Source of the DNA: Pithys albifrons albifrons
Lineage: Eukaryota; Chordata; Aves; Passeriformes; Thamnophilidae
Reading direction: 5' to 3'
Length of the DNA stretch: 64,000 nucleotides
Assembly (NCBI RefSeq): GCF_047495875.1
Contig: NC_092466.1
Span: forward strand, 13,264,561 to 13,328,560
Each line of letters starts with the position of its first letter. Position 1 is the first letter of the stretch. A program made the position numbers and the translations under genes. Below the pieces are notes generated by a model. It was not told the origin of the DNA, searched no databases, and saw nothing but the letters and a program-made list of their open reading frames with translations. Positions 28,701 through 40,083 of the stretch are shown piece after piece.

Positions 28701-31700
28701 GGGCACACAGATGCTTATTTAGAAATTGCAGTTCTCCCTACTGGCCTTTGGTATTAATTTCTTGCAAAGAGACTTATCTGTCTTTGCATAAAAAAGGACC
28801 TGCAGTAGTCAAGTGGCCTGAGTGCCTGAAGGGGAGTGCCTAGTAATGCTCTGGGACTTCATTTTGTCGTTCCTCCAGAAGGTGTCACTTCTCATAATTG
28901 GCAAAGGGTCAAGTACCCAGTTAGATCCACAAAAATAAGTGTAATAGTTCTGATGCCTGTCTTTTTTCCTTTCTTTTCCCTTCTGTAGTCTTTAGGTTGG
29001 CATTGCCCTCAAACCAAAAAGATAAATGGTGTTGCTGATGTGGAACGATGTTACTTCATGCCTAATTGGCAGGGCAGCAGCTAGATGGGTAGATCAAACT
29101 AATTAGGCCACACCACAATATGCACACTTGTTCACTACTTGCACTTTCCCTGAATGTGAAAGGATGAGTTATTTGGATGTATAACTTCACATTTTTTTAC
29201 CCTGATTCCAGTGTTCTAGAGCATGGTTACTGTTAAATTATTGGTTGCCTTTCTCTGCCTTTCCCCCTGATCCCAGTAGATATAGTCCACCCCCTTCATC
29301 TCTTTCTAAACTTTTAAAGTACTTGCACAGTGTTCATCTTAGTGGGAGGGTATCTCCCCATGGAATATTTTCTCCAGGGAGGTAGTGAGCTGCTATGGAG
29401 TCACCAACAGTGGAGTGGAGTGGAGCAGGGACTGAAGATGGAAGGAGGTAGCTGGGATAGCTTGAGATAGGAAGCATCTCTCTGTTCCTTTTCAGTATTA
29501 CTGTGTATCTGAGCCCTGTCCATATCCCATACATGGCCTACAATACCTTATTCCAGTCCTAATGGCTCCCCAGCAGTGCAGTCTTCTGTCTCTCAAGAAG
29601 AAATTTCCCTTTAGCAGATGCACATGGCAGAACTCAAGTTATGTCCTCTTCTCAGATATACACTAGGAAAAATTAATTTTACAGCCTACAGAGGATGAGT
29701 AAGAGAATTGAAAGGCTTGGTGTTGTTAAAAATAGTTAAAAATTAACAAATTTGTTATGACCTTTAAAGCCAGTGGAGCTTTATTTTGTGTACATGGTGC
29801 CCTGTCTGTCCCTAGGCTGTAGCCTTTTCCTTGTCCCTTAAACAAACAGCTTTTGAAACTGGAGGGGTGGATACCAGAAGGCAGGCTACAAGCAAAAGCA
29901 GAAAAAGTAATTTTGTGCTTAGAGAACCTCCACAATGTACTTGCCAGACTTAGGCAATTATGTTTGATAAATGGACAAGCCTTTGGTTCCTTTTTTAAAG
30001 AAAACTACATGTGAACTGGATCCATTCAGTTTCTCAACTGAATTAAATACTTGCAACCAACCAGTCTTGATTACCCATTTTTATGCACTTCTCTCATACA
30101 TAAGCTATAGCATGAGCTGTTTTGGTGTTACCCTTCCAGTTTGTGTATGTCACTGGCCTGGACATGTAACTTGGGTTGTGCTTTCCAGACTCTGCTGTTT
30201 GCACTTCTTTTGATTTGAATATTATCACAAGGTCATCAGTGCCAAGTAATTAAAGCTGGAAGTTGCACAGTGGTGTTCACACTCACTGTATATACCCTGT
30301 ACATTGTAGGTGTAATACAGTGCATTGTATATTCTTGATGCTATGTGCTTGTCTTTCTGCCTCTTGAAGCAGCTTTACTGCTGCTTTAAATATGTATATT
30401 GCAAAGCTTATTATAGGACATCAGGATTGACATGTCCAGAATCACTATTACTAAAATTGTCACCTGTGTAAGCCAAGGATTAAACACTGCATGAGAAATT
30501 GCAGAGGGCGATTCCAAGAGTGGAATCACGTGTGTGGTTATACCAGGAAACCTGAACACCATCAGGGTGTGTTGTGATTCATTATGAGTCAAAGGTTACA
30601 TACTTTTGTTGTTTTGAACAGACTGACTGATTCCTGTACCACTTCATTTCTTTGATCTCTTATTGATTGTACAGAGAGTTTGCCTTGTTTTAAAGATCTG
30701 AGAATAACTGGTAGCACAGCACCAACCCACTAAACTGCATGAGATCCATCACATGGAATATATTGATTAAAATACTGGCTTAATTCTGTAGACATAGATT
30801 CTTCTGTTGGCTTTGCTACAGAGTCCTTGGCTGGTCTTGAGAGCAAGGGTAGTGATGGTAAAATTATTATTTAATAGCTGCTTCTATCTCAGAACATACA
30901 CACACACAGGTACTTCACATGTTTTGCAAAAGCAATGAATGATTTTTGTTTGGATATACAGCTTAAGTTATTTGAATGGGAGCTGATTTGGGAGCGCAGG
31001 GGAAGTTGTTAGTCCTTCAGAGAACCCAAAATGGTGCACCATGAATCGAAGGCATATCCAAGGGGAGCACTTTGCAAAATGAAGTGTGAACATTGAGAGG
31101 TGAGAGGCACATTTGAAATTCAGATTCAAATCTTGCTGGTGCTTTGTATCAGCAGTTAAACTACTTAATATCTGCATTTTTGAGATGAAAGGGTTGTAAA
31201 AGTAAAGGGATGGCTAATAGGCTGTGACGTAGAAGGAACTATGTTAACTGCTGTAATACATCTTTATAACTGTTGAAATGCAAGTATTTCTCAATCTCCT
31301 CCTGAAATAAAAGCAGAGATGTAAAATCATGTAGAATTTCATAGTTCTAAATTTCTTTTCTCTGTGTATAGCCTCATGTTCAGTCTTCTGCAGATATCTA
31401 CTCAGTAGACTAAATCACAAACTTTGGTGTATATTGACTCTGAGTGAGATCTAAGTCCAGCGGAAATGAAGGCTCGGTTTGGCATCAAAGTGATAAGAGG
31501 AATGGAGAAGAGGAAGCATATTCTAGAGCACACTAGGGAAACCCCCCAAATTTTTCCTGTAATTTCATTATCGTATTAAAGCCCAATAATATAAAATATT
31601 ATTATATTAATATATAATATGATAATATTAAAGTGGACAGGAGCCCTCATTTGTTTTTCAGAAACAGTCCTTCTGCCATGGAGCCCTTTCCAGTGGACTC

Positions 31701-34700
31701 TGCAGCACATATGAGAGGGTGCTGATTTGTAACAGCTGCTTACTTGTTGTAAGGCCTTACTGTCTTCACTCTGTCATTGCCTCGACTCGCGTTCTTAGTG
31801 ATTCTGTTTCAGTATCCATCCAGGCTTAGCTGTGTGTCAGTTCACACAGAGTCTGTTTTTAATTATCTCCTGTTTCTGACAGGATCTCAGAATTGAGCCA
31901 AACTGCATAATTATTGTGCTTCTTTTGAGATATTTTTATCTTTTTTTCCCCCAAATGTTTGCTTTCACATTAAAAATTGATCAGAGCCTTGAGTTGGTTG
32001 CTTTGCTAGCAATTTCTTACATTCTTGAGGATCTATTACTGCATTTGATGAGAGACAAAGTCTGTTCTTTTTACATATGGTTACAAGAATGTGCTTTTCC
32101 ATAAGAAAATGTTCACTCTTCATCTAATCCTTCCTGCTACATTTTATGTTTTTTTCTTCAGTCCATCAGAAGGGGCATTATGAAGAGAAATACGGTAGTG
32201 GTATTAATGTTGTGTCTGGAATGGTGTCCAGATGTATGGTCAAGTTTCTAATTAGAAGTGGAGTTGTTATCCCCACTGATAGCTGTGGTGGACAGTAGGA
32301 CAGACAAAGTCCTTCTGTCTGAAACAGAGAAAACTGAACTGAGAATATTAGCCATTGTTCTATGTTAACTATCTTTAACTATTAGGCAGATAGCTTTTAC
32401 TGTTGATTTGAGAGGAAAAAGAGTTAGCTGTTTTGGGACAGAGAGAGAGATGTGATCTGATCATGGCCTGCTGAAATACTGAGGGTTAGCTGGTGGAAGG
32501 GGATGGAGCAACTTACAATGCATGCTAACACCAATATCCCTTTTGGATCTCTGAACTATTGCCAGTTAGGCACATCAGCTTCCAGGCTTAGAGGCAGTTG
32601 TAGTGTCACTTGAGAACTGCAAATAGGTTGAATGAATGTTTTGTGAAACATATTCTTCCATTGCTCACGTGTCCATGTCTCATATTCACGTGAATTCACT
32701 CTAGTGCGAGGTGGTTGCCTGCTTCACTCCCAAGGCTTCTGTGAGCGCTTCTGGGGAGTGAAGTAGGATATGTGAAGTCTGATACTTTTGTTCAGAACAG
32801 GGTGGGAGCATTTATGGTGATAGTTGAAGACATGGCTTGGCAAATCTTGCTTTGGTTGCTCTGGTGTGGTTCTGGTTATCTCACATTGGTTTGTGGGAAG
32901 CAGTTTAGCTCTCTTCTTAAAGAAAACCACAGAGAGCACAGCGTGCTTCCAGCAAATGAGAAAACAACTGGGAAGCTGAAGCAGTCTGTATAGATAAATA
33001 GAAGGCTGAAGGACAGAGTAGGACAGATGGAGAGAGGTAAATCATAGTCTTGATTTTATCTACACATACTTTCCCCTCTCCACAACTGGTTCCTAATTTC
33101 CTTCTACTTCCCTAGCTGTCATGGCACTGTCTTAGCTCTTCTTTACCTCCAAACAAACCCTACTTTCTCCTGGATTTTTCCCCCCTTCCCTTCCTTCCTT
33201 CCTGTTAGATGTGTCCCAAACACAGAACACTGTGTTCTAAATAACCTCCTCAAGTATAGACTTCCAGGCACATTGTTCTCCTTTCACAAGAGACTCGTTT
33301 CCTACCTGCCCTCAAAACTGAATACTTTGTTCCCTTATTTCATACACTTGTCTTAATTTCTTGCATGCTTTTTATCCTTTCATTTCATTAGGCTATGGAG
33401 AAGCTACTGAGAGCATGACCAGAATGTTTGTAAAAATCTGGAAACAAAGAGGGCAAGAAACAAATACTGGTTTTTTTTCAGTTTTCTCCTTTCTGTGTTT
33501 GAAATCAGGAGATGGGAATCCAATCCTCAGCCCTTGGATTCCTCCTGAGCATCACTTTACAAAATACTGATCTTCCTACCCTTATTACCAGGAAAACTGA
33601 ATGGGAACAAAGCTTGATTAGCTAATTAGTCAAATGGTCTGCAAGCATCATAAGCCTATTCCAAAAAAAAGAGTTCTCACTACGTAATCAAAAAGCTGCT
33701 AAATACAAAGCAAGCAGTTTAGAGATTGTGGTTCCTTAACTGGCACAAGCTTCTGGTGTTTGGGTTTTGTTTAAAGCTCGGGGATATTGGTTAGTTCATA
33801 CATAACAGATATAATTCATGAATTACTACATGAAGAAAAATGTGTAAAAATCTTCACGTGTAAAGATGACCTGTAGTCCTCTTTCTCTTGAAAGTATCTG
33901 GAGCTATTGCTGATAACTTTAACTGAGCTGAGATCTCTCACCATCTGCCTCATTCCTTTCTTCCCATCCAGGTGAAGTCAAAAGGTAACTCCAGTTCCAA
34001 AAGAATTCACAGTGTTTTTAAGGATGCAATAAAGATGCTACAAGAAAAAGGAGTGGTTTTCCAGAAACCTGGTAGCTCCAAGGACTTATACCATGTAAGA
34101 AACTGAGCTGTGGTAGCAAAAAAGTTCAGGGGTATGACTTTCATAGTCATTAGAAACAGTAGAAATATCACAGAAAAAGTAGAAATGTTTCAGAAAAAGA
34201 AGCTAGACATCCAAGTGCTTTCTGTTTCCTCAAAAGTTTTATCTGCAGCACTGCTAGTTTTACTCTGTATAACCCACGGGGTTGTTGTTCCAAGTTCTAT
34301 GTGTGTTTACTGGGCTGCCAAACTGTGCTGATGCAGCTGAGCTCCCTGAAACCTGGGACATTTCTTCTAATTGAAGTGGATTGAAGGTTGGTGTTCTACC
34401 GAGTCAGTCACCCTCCTTTGGGCTGAATTCTGTTCTGTCATTTTTCTTCACTTAACTTATGGATGATGCTAATAGTAGTCAAAATAATACTTGCAGATTT
34501 GACGTTTATTATTAGTCTTGGAGGCAGTATATAATGCAGACTGTAGGTATCAGTGTTAGCTTAGAATATATCATGTCCTTGGAGTGTTTTTCACCAGCCA
34601 GGCCATGTACTGTGAAATAGTCTGCTATAAATTGCCAGTTTCTTCTTTTTTTCTCCAGGTGACTGACCATGATAAGGAACTGCTTAAAGTGACCCTTGAT

Positions 34701-37700
34701 GTGATTAAAGAAGACTGTAGAAAACCCAGGCGTGAGTATCAGAGTGATCAGGGCTCTGATGAGCTGATGTTGATACACTGATGATAGTGTCTTCTCCTGC
34801 TGCTGGATTAGATACTCAGTTTGTCCTTACCCCTGAACTCAGAGCTGTTGCTGGTGTAGCTCATCAGTACAGCTAAAAGTGCCAGTGCAGGAGCAGCTTC
34901 CTGTGAGCATGGAGAGAGGAAGAGCAAGTGTGTCCAGCAGGAAGCAAACCTCTCGGATCTGAAATAAGCAGCCATTATCTTAGATCTGTATCTTTTTAGA
35001 ATACTTAGATTTTGGGAGGAACCAAGGGTCATGAAGTTAGGTCACCAGCTAACAGCTGTTGTTGCATTGCACTCTGAAGAAGTAGCAAATCTTGCTGGTT
35101 CGGTTTCTACAGGGGAGTTGACACAAAAGTGACCATGCAGAAAGGTGAAATCCTTGCCTCCATTAAGTCAACAATAAAACATGCTTAAGTCAGTAGAACA
35201 TTCTCTGTAGATTTTAAGCTCAGGTAGAGCTCAGGTGGTTGTTCTTTGCAGGTAGGGATTTCAGTTGAATAAAGTTAACTTATTTTAAGCTAATGCACCT
35301 CGAGTGGCTTCTGAGTTCTCTGTACGTGAAGCCTCTTGTGCCTTATTGCCATAGTGATAGTTTGTGCTTGACTGGAACATCTGCTAATTACACAGGTATA
35401 TTGCTACAGAGTGTCTTTCAGTTCATCGGGCAGAATGTGCCAGCAGGGATCAGTTGCTGCTGGAGTGCAGGTATTTGTGGGGTAGAATATGCTTCAGTAC
35501 AGAATAATGACTGACTAGAATATAAGGCATATAATCTTAAGTTGCTCATATCCTTATACTATCATAACTATAATAGTGCTTGCAGGACCTGGTTATCCTG
35601 CAGTGAAAACAGGTTAACTGAAGCAGTATTCTGTTTGAGTTTTTGACTGCCTATCTTAAAAAGTGGTGCAATTTTAGACAAGGTTTGGGTGTGGAGGTGA
35701 AAGTTCCTGTATCTTAGGGGGATGGAGGGAGCTGAGGTTACTGGGCATGCAAATTAAGATGGGCTCATTTGCCTTAGGCTGTTTCAATCCAAGAAATTAC
35801 CATATCACATTGTTTTACTGTCTTTTATCCAATTAACAAACTTCATTAGAGTCAAATCATTCCTCTGCCCATTTTATACATCAGCTAGTTCACCTAGTTG
35901 CCTGGTTTTTGTTTGTTTTTATACATAACTGCCTCTATCAAGGCCAGAACCTGTGTGCAGTTGGCACAGGGCACTGAGTGACTGCCTGGCATTTGCTCTC
36001 CTCTTGTGCATTGTCACACTGGCAAAGTGATCTGTGATCTATGAGAGGTTGGGAAGTTCTTTCAGTCAGGAGTCAACAGAGAGAAATTTGTAGATCAGTC
36101 ACAGAAATACTTTAAAGAGTTCTGAGTCCTCAAAGCAAAGTTTTCCATGCTAATCAGGTGAAAATTAGCAACTGCTTAACAGAGCCTCTTGTTCTCCTTG
36201 ACATATTCCCCCTTACTTAGTTTCCTTCAGTAAAGAGGACAATTTCCAGATCAGTGTCCCTTTGCTGGTTTTCAGAAGGACCTTTTCGATGTCCTCGTCA
36301 CTGGTGATAGAAGAAAAGTCATGAAGTTTCAATCGAAACCAACAGGGCACTGCGGGTGTTTGTTGTCACTGAATGATGCAAGAGCGCGGAGCTCAGTGCG
36401 GCTGCCGGCCCCCCTCTGCTGGCGGGAGGGCGCTTCCAGCCGCCCACTGGGCTCCCAGGGAGAAAGTAAGGACATGAGCCTATACCTTAAGGGCTTTTGC
36501 TTGTTTGTTGCAAGAAATTCCTCCCTGTTTTCCTTCAAGAGCGGTAGTAATCTTCCATGACAAGAAGGCTGATTTATGATAAACTCAACTCTTCTCTCCA
36601 ATGAGTTACTTCTGTGCCAGTTTTCCAGGCAACGCCTCACCCAATTACTTTAGTTGTGACACGTTCTCAGGCCCAACCCAGCTGTCTGGAAGTATTGTAC
36701 AAATAATAAAAAAGTCTTAAGTGTGCTTTCTGAGAACTCCACAAATTCTGATCCAGTATGTGCCTACGTGATGATCCTAGTTCTTGGCTCCACTTACAAT
36801 TCCAAACAGACTGGTCTTAAATGCCCTCACGTGAGGCCACTGTAGGTCCATCTGGAAACTTACAGTACATTTTGACTCCAGACTGAACTGCAAAATGGAT
36901 ATTTTTTTCAAATTTGCTATGGCTTTAGGCTTAGATCAGACTATTAGTAGAGAGGACAAAAAAAACCAGAACCACCTGAAGTTAAATTTAATAGTCAGAA
37001 TGTACCCTGTATGAGATGTCCACAGTGGGCAAATGGTAGCTGTTCTGTGAGTCTGTCCCCTCTGATGTTGGTTGTTGGGCACAACAGTTGGTCATGGTGT
37101 GGCTCACCTGAACAAAAGCTGGAACCCAGGATGTCAGTGAAAGAGCAACAGCGTGACTCCACTACAAGGAGTGTATTCCCTCAAAGTTGGCCTGTAGACT
37201 AGGAGTGTCTCTGGGTTGCTTAATGACTGTACACACCTGCAGCTACCCCAAAGTGCCACTTTCTATGACCATCTAGGAGGAAAGTATGTATTGCACTGTT
37301 GGGTAACACTTGAGTCACTAATTAATTCATTATGACTTAAGTTACTGTAGATCAGGGATGGACACTTTGGCCTTCTTATGGCAAACCTATGACAAATGCA
37401 AAATGCAGTTACCCACTTTGTTTACAACAACAGTCACCATGACCAGGTAGAAGCATTGTTCTGTTCTCTGCACTTACCTTTCTCAGGGAGGTGGACACAT
37501 TTTTGGCTACCAGCCATAAAGGTCTTTTATCACTCTGGGTCACTGACATTCTAAAGTACTTTTGCCTGAATCACTGACTAATAAGAATTAGGCTGAACTG
37601 TTTATACACCACTATCTACCACTGGTGTTTTTCAGCAACTTCTAAGGTACTTCTGGGGTTCTACAGATTCTAGAGTAGAGAATAACAAAAATAAAAACAA

Positions 37701-38833
37701 ATGCAGCAACAACAAAGTATAAGGACCTCCATGGCAATTTCTCAGTACCCTTATCAAACTTGCCTTGCATCACATGAACTGAGGGCTGAGAAGGAAAATA
37801 ATTCATGCTGATGTGTCTTATTTATGCTTGTTTTCCACTGTTAGCCACCAAGGAGAAGTGTGTAGCAGAGTTCAGCACTTGAAGAGACTGCAAACCTGCA
37901 GCAGTGATGAATAGTGTGTTACAGGGTCTGTAGGAGGAAATGTTGACTGGAACAACTTCAAACGATGGCTCCACCTGGCACACAGTAGCTGTGTGCAGCC
38001 ATTGGGAACCTCTATGCTTGTTATTTTAAAACTTCTGCTCTCTTGTACATTTCAGAGCTAATTCCTCTTAAAAGGAGATAAAATTTGATACTGAAGTTCT
38101 GTCACTTTATGCTCCCGTGATTGTTTGAGTAGTCTGAAGGGCGGGGACGGGATTGCATTGTGAGGTGAATGGAAGTTGCACCGCAGCAGTTTTTCCACAA
38201 GGTGCCAGCGTTGGGCAGACTGTTACAGGTCCTGGCCACGCACCTCACTGCTGTGCTAGGGGGTTTTGAAGTGGAGTATGAACAAAATTATTTTCATTTG
38301 GTTCCTTCTGAGGCTGCAGAAACTGGATAACTCGCATAGGTGCAGTGGAGGTACCTTTATGTTATTAACCTCATCAGCAAGTTTACTGAATGATCCCTTG
38401 TATGTTACAGTTGGCAAGACTGATATATCTTTCACCCTCATTACTACTGCTGCAGCCCCAACACTTCCAAAAAAAGTCAGTGGGGACAGTTGATAACTGG
38501 AGGACTGTAGGCACAGACTGATCTCTCTCCTCTGAATACACACATCTCTGCTTTAGCATCTAGGGTATTCTTTCTCTCCAACAGCTAAGACTGGTCTGGA
38601 TTATAATAGTTCAAAAGAGACAGACTGAAGTTGTTCCTCTATGCCTGGCTGAATTTTCCTTTTTTTTTTCTGCAGATGCTGAAAAAGGCTGTCATTTCTT
38701 TCATGTCCTGAGCTGTGTTCAGCAGAGCTACAACCCCTCTCTAGCTGAAGTGGTGGTGCAACGTGTCTTGGGACTGCTGGAGAGTAACAGTGATATTGTC
38801 AGCACTATGGAAGGATATTATACAGCATTTTAA
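13591..38833 (+). CDS. STN1: STN1 (OBFC1), CST complex subunit; complete spliced CDS, 9 coding exons, 363 aa
   Basis: Nine exons (13591-13723, 18336-18431, 22804-22875, 24591-24752, 26000-26111, 26845-27007, 33972-34094, 34659-34731, 38676-38833) sum to 1092 nt, or 363 codons plus TAA, with consistent phases and GT/AG at every junction. The protein aligns end to end with human STN1 (about 368 aa) as I recall it, from the WGLDPVF motif near residue 17 to the C-terminal [13 protein letters not shown]1 binds TEN1 and CTC1. The complex binds single-stranded DNA and recruits DNA polymerase alpha-primase for telomeric C-strand fill-in and replication restart. The expected layout is an N-terminal OB fold (about residues 55-160) followed by two winged-helix domains (about 190-295 and 296-363). 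Arg137 and Asp159 correspond to human Arg135 and Asp157, which are altered in Coats plus, and both are intact. I see no frameshift or internal stop. The start is fixed by an in-frame TGA directly before the ATG. The 5' UTR exon and promoter are not identified. Confidence 0.96.
14826..14868. repeat. TA/GA simple-sequence tract
   Basis: Imperfect alternating AT, then a short GAGAGA, in STN1 intron 1. Ordinary microsatellite. Confidence 0.8.
15825..16018 (+). mobile_element. Probable degraded CR1-like LINE 3' remnant in STN1 intron 1
   Basis: The order of phrases (ATGGAACAGCCTTCCCAGGAAGAAGGTGGGATGCCC, then CACTGGGATTGTTTATATCCTGACTG, then GACTAAATGACCTAATGACTCTTTTC) resembles the sense 3' end of CR1-type LINEs: a 'prevented by grouped insertion' motif, a weight-loss linker, and the closing ATGACCT...CTTTTCC. 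Divergence is high and the boundaries are uncertain. Confidence 0.55.
17959..18044 (+). repeat. A/C-rich low-complexity tract
   Basis: An A-dominated stretch with scattered C and repeated CAAA-type units, in STN1 intron 1. It resembles the run-out tail of a retroelement, but no element body is recognisable beside it. Confidence 0.8.
18336..18431 (+). CDS. STN1: STN1 coding exon 2 (residues 45-76)
   Basis: The acceptor is TCTAG at 18331-18335 and the donor is GTAAGA at 18432. The 96-nt exon keeps phase 1 at both ends. It encodes the first OB-fold strands, including [13 protein letters not shown] and [11 protein letters not shown], which are close to human STN1. Confidence 0.95.
18432..22803 (+). 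other. STN1: STN1 intron 2
   Basis: A 4.4-kb GT-AG intron. An A/C-rich low-complexity tract lies near 20803-20890. The short open frames here look like chance and no mobile element is identifiable. Confidence 0.9.
20803..20890 (+). repeat. A/C-rich low-complexity tract
   Basis: Imperfect CCCAAA and CAAA units in STN1 intron 2, without a recognisable adjacent mobile element. Confidence 0.75.
22804..22875 (+). CDS. STN1: STN1 coding exon 3 (residues 77-100)
   Basis: The acceptor follows a T-rich tract ending in TTGCAG at 22803, and the donor is GTAATT at 22876. This 72-nt exon encodes the strongly conserved OB-fold motif [15 protein letters not shown] divergent loop ([10 protein letters not shown]) follows, where human STN1 is also poorly conserved. 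Confidence 0.95.
22876..24590 (+). other. STN1: STN1 intron 3
   Basis: A 1.7-kb GT-AG intron. A 120-codon minus-strand open frame at 24009-24371 has no recognisable motif. Nothing else noted. Confidence 0.9.
24591..24752 (+). CDS. STN1: STN1 coding exon 4 (residues 101-154)
   Basis: The acceptor is TTGCAG at 24590 and the donor is GTGAGT at 24753. The 162-nt exon keeps phase 1. It encodes a Ser-rich linker, then [11 protein letters not shown] and the OB-fold strands [14 protein letters not shown]. Arg137 (human Arg135) lies in this exon. Translation runs on in frame past the donor for about 17 residues and then stops, as expected for intron read-through. Confidence 0.95.
24753..25999 (+). 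other. STN1: STN1 intron 4
   Basis: A 1.2-kb GT-AG intron in which I see no repeat or other feature. Confidence 0.9.
26000..26111 (+). CDS. STN1: STN1 coding exon 5 (residues 155-191)
   Basis: The acceptor is CTGCAG at 25999 and the donor is GTAAAT at 26112. It completes Tyr155 and encodes [18 protein letters not shown], the end of the OB fold, including Asp159 (human Asp157). It then enters the linker to the first winged-helix domain. The phase changes from 1 to 2 across the exon. Confidence 0.95.
26112..26844 (+). other. STN1: STN1 intron 5
   Basis: A 0.7-kb GT-AG intron with no recognisable feature. Confidence 0.9.
26845..27007 (+). CDS. STN1: STN1 coding exon 6 (residues 192-246)
   Basis: The acceptor is CTTACAG at 26844 and the donor is GTGAGT at 27008. 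It encodes the linker and the first part of winged-helix domain 1. The motif [16 protein letters not shown] matches human [16 protein letters not shown] closely. It ends at a codon boundary. Confidence 0.95.
27694..27843 (+). mobile_element. tRNA-Ile/CR1 hybrid SINE (TguSINE1-like) in STN1 intron 6
   Basis: Positions 27694-27772 follow tRNA-Ile closely. They contain CAGTTGGTTA after a degraded A box, TAATAATGCCAAGGTC around the anticodon arm, a B box GGTTCAATCCC at 27750-27760, and a GGGCCA end. They run directly into a CR1-type tail: TTAAGAGTTGGACTCGATGA, TCCTTGTGGGTCCCTTCCAA, and a terminal GTGATTCTGTGAT. From recalled literature, TguSINE1 of songbirds has this tRNA-Ile head and CR1-derived tail. 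The insertion lies in sense orientation to STN1 within intron 6 and is not a functional tRNA gene because the acceptor stem and A box are mutated. Confidence 0.88.
28502..28600 (+). repeat. A/C-rich low-complexity tract with spaced C runs
   Basis: Nearly pure A and C, with CCC or CCCC runs at 28514, 28521, 28532, 28549, 28573 and 28582. The minus strand therefore has spaced G runs, with loops of 4 and 7 bases among the first three and longer ones after. It lies in STN1 intron 6 about 650 bp after the SINE. Confidence 0.85.
31585..31630. repeat. AT-rich patch with a perfect short hairpin
   Basis: AATAATAT at 31585-31592 is followed by a 3-base loop and its exact reverse complement at 31596-31603. 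More ATATTAATAT-type palindromes follow. Intronic, with no known role. Confidence 0.8.
33972..34094 (+). CDS. STN1: STN1 coding exon 7 (residues 247-287)
   Basis: The acceptor is ATCCAG at 33971 and the donor is GTAAGA at 34095. The 123-nt, phase-0 exon encodes the core of winged-helix domain 1, including [19 protein letters not shown] and VVFQK, matching human STN1. It follows the longest intron of the coding region, almost 7 kb. Confidence 0.95.
34095..34658 (+). other. STN1: STN1 intron 7
   Basis: A 0.56-kb GT-AG intron. The in-frame continuation from exon 7 stops at once, supporting the donor. No other feature seen. Confidence 0.9.
34659..34731 (+). CDS. STN1: STN1 coding exon 8 (residues 288-311)
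   Basis: The acceptor follows a strong T-rich tract ending in CTCCAG at 34658, and the donor is GTGAGT at 34732. This 73-nt exon encodes [20 protein letters not shown] and the first base of the next codon. It spans the join between the two winged-helix domains. Confidence 0.94.
34732..38675 (+). other. STN1: STN1 intron 8
   Basis: A 3.9-kb GT-AG intron. It contains a small GC- and CpG-rich spot at 36380-36470 with a CTCF-like motif, and a second, weaker GC-rich pocket at 38138-38250 with a GC-box-like GGGCGGGGAC. No mobile element identified. Confidence 0.9.
36405..36427 (-). promoter_or_regulatory. CTCF-like motif within a small CpG-rich spot
   Basis: The minus strand reads CCGCCAGCAGAGGGGGG, which fits the CTCF core CCASYAGRKGGC at 11 of 12 positions (last C replaced by G). 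It sits in an isolated stretch of raised GC and CpG content (36380-36470). This is a motif match only. Confidence 0.4.
38676..38833 (+). CDS. STN1: STN1 last coding exon (residues 312-363 and stop)
   Basis: The acceptor follows a T10 tract ending in CTGCAG at 38675. The exon encodes winged-helix domain 2 with [24 protein letters not shown] and the invariant-looking C-terminus [17 protein letters not shown] is at 38831-38833. The exon continues as 3' UTR for an unknown length. Confidence 0.96.
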
Positions 38834-39969
38834 AGAGAAGAGAAAAGATAAGATATATTAATTGTTGTCCATTCAGGAAGAGAGAAGAGAGAGTTTGAGA
38901 GACTCTGAAAAGCTATCATTAGCTGGTATGATCTAGATAGGGGATAAAAAAGCCTTCTGATTCTCCAAATGCTGTTTTTGTCCAGCTTCAGAGAGGTTGT
39001 TCAAATACTTGTTTTAATATTCTTCCTGACTTCCTTGCTATTCCTAGTGAAAGTTGTGTCAAACTGATTCTGGACATTCTAATACAGCAGGAGAACTGGA
39101 AAAGAAACTGGGCTCTTTCCTTGCAGTAATTATGAGACATTGACCATCCTCATATTTGTATCCATTGGGCCCTAAAGGCAAATCACTGCTAAAGAGCACT
39201 GTTTACAGCAGTGGCCATGTCAGGACTCATTTTTCTGGCTTAAAGACTGAGCTTGTGCGCTTTCATATGGTAATAGCTGTGGATCTTTCTTTTTATGTAA
39301 ACTTTATAATAGCTGGAGAAACAAAGAAGTATTTGCCTGATCTTCCTGGCAGTGCCAGTGTACCTATGTCTGTAAATGGATCACCTTCCCCACTGAAGCA
39401 GTCCTCACCTTTCCCTGGAAAGTAATATTCAGGAACGGGGTCCTGCAACCCTTCCCCATCCTACAGCCTTGCCCCCTGGTTGTCAAGCTGCTTGCATTGC
39501 CCTGGCTACCAATTGTGTTACTGATGCCTGTTATTGTGGATTTTTTTCAAACCAGAATTCTCAAAATCAACCACCATTTTGCTGTTTATTTTTAAGTTGC
39601 TTCCTACATCACCAATGGTAAAGCATAAACTAGATGTTTGGAAAAGAAAATACAAAAGCTATCAAGGCCCACTGTAATCTCCATGCTGCCTATTGCCTTT
39701 TTTCTTTTATTCTTTGTCACCTTTGGGGTAAAATACCACCCATATCTGTGCTTGCAGAGGAACACAAGACAAATGAAACAACACTGGCCTAAAGATGATG
39801 TTTGATCTGGAATAATCACAACTCTGTTATGTGAAACAGTTCAAATCCAGAGCTGTTCAATATTTATCCTTGGAGAGGGCTAACTGCTGCAGGGGCTTGT
39901 CTGTTTAAAATTAATCTGTTTAATTAATGGTGTAGAGGTGAGACCTTTAGCTTGAAAAGAGTAGAGAAG

Positions 39970-39975
39970 ATTAAA
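39970..39975 (+). promoter_or_regulatory. STN1: Candidate STN1 poly(A) signal ATTAAA
   Basis: A variant hexamer about 1.1 kb after the stop codon. The sequence just downstream is T-rich (TCCTTCTTTTTACTTCTG). It is one of three candidates and which is used cannot be told from sequence. Confidence 0.3.
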
Positions 39976-40083
39976 TGTATCCTTCTTTTTACTTCTGCAC
40001 CTTCCCTTTAACAGTTGAAATAGCAGACTCCCAGGAGGCAGATGTAGTGGTAAAGCCCTATAAGGATTGACATAGCAGGGAAA

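Larger units (their letters stand above)
27008..33971 (+). other. STN1: STN1 intron 6 (longest within the CDS)
   Basis: A 7.0-kb GT-AG intron. It carries the TguSINE1-like insertion at 27694-27843, A/C-rich tracts at 28063-28100 and 28502-28600, and an AT-rich palindromic patch at 31585-31630. The remainder is unremarkable. Confidence 0.9.
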
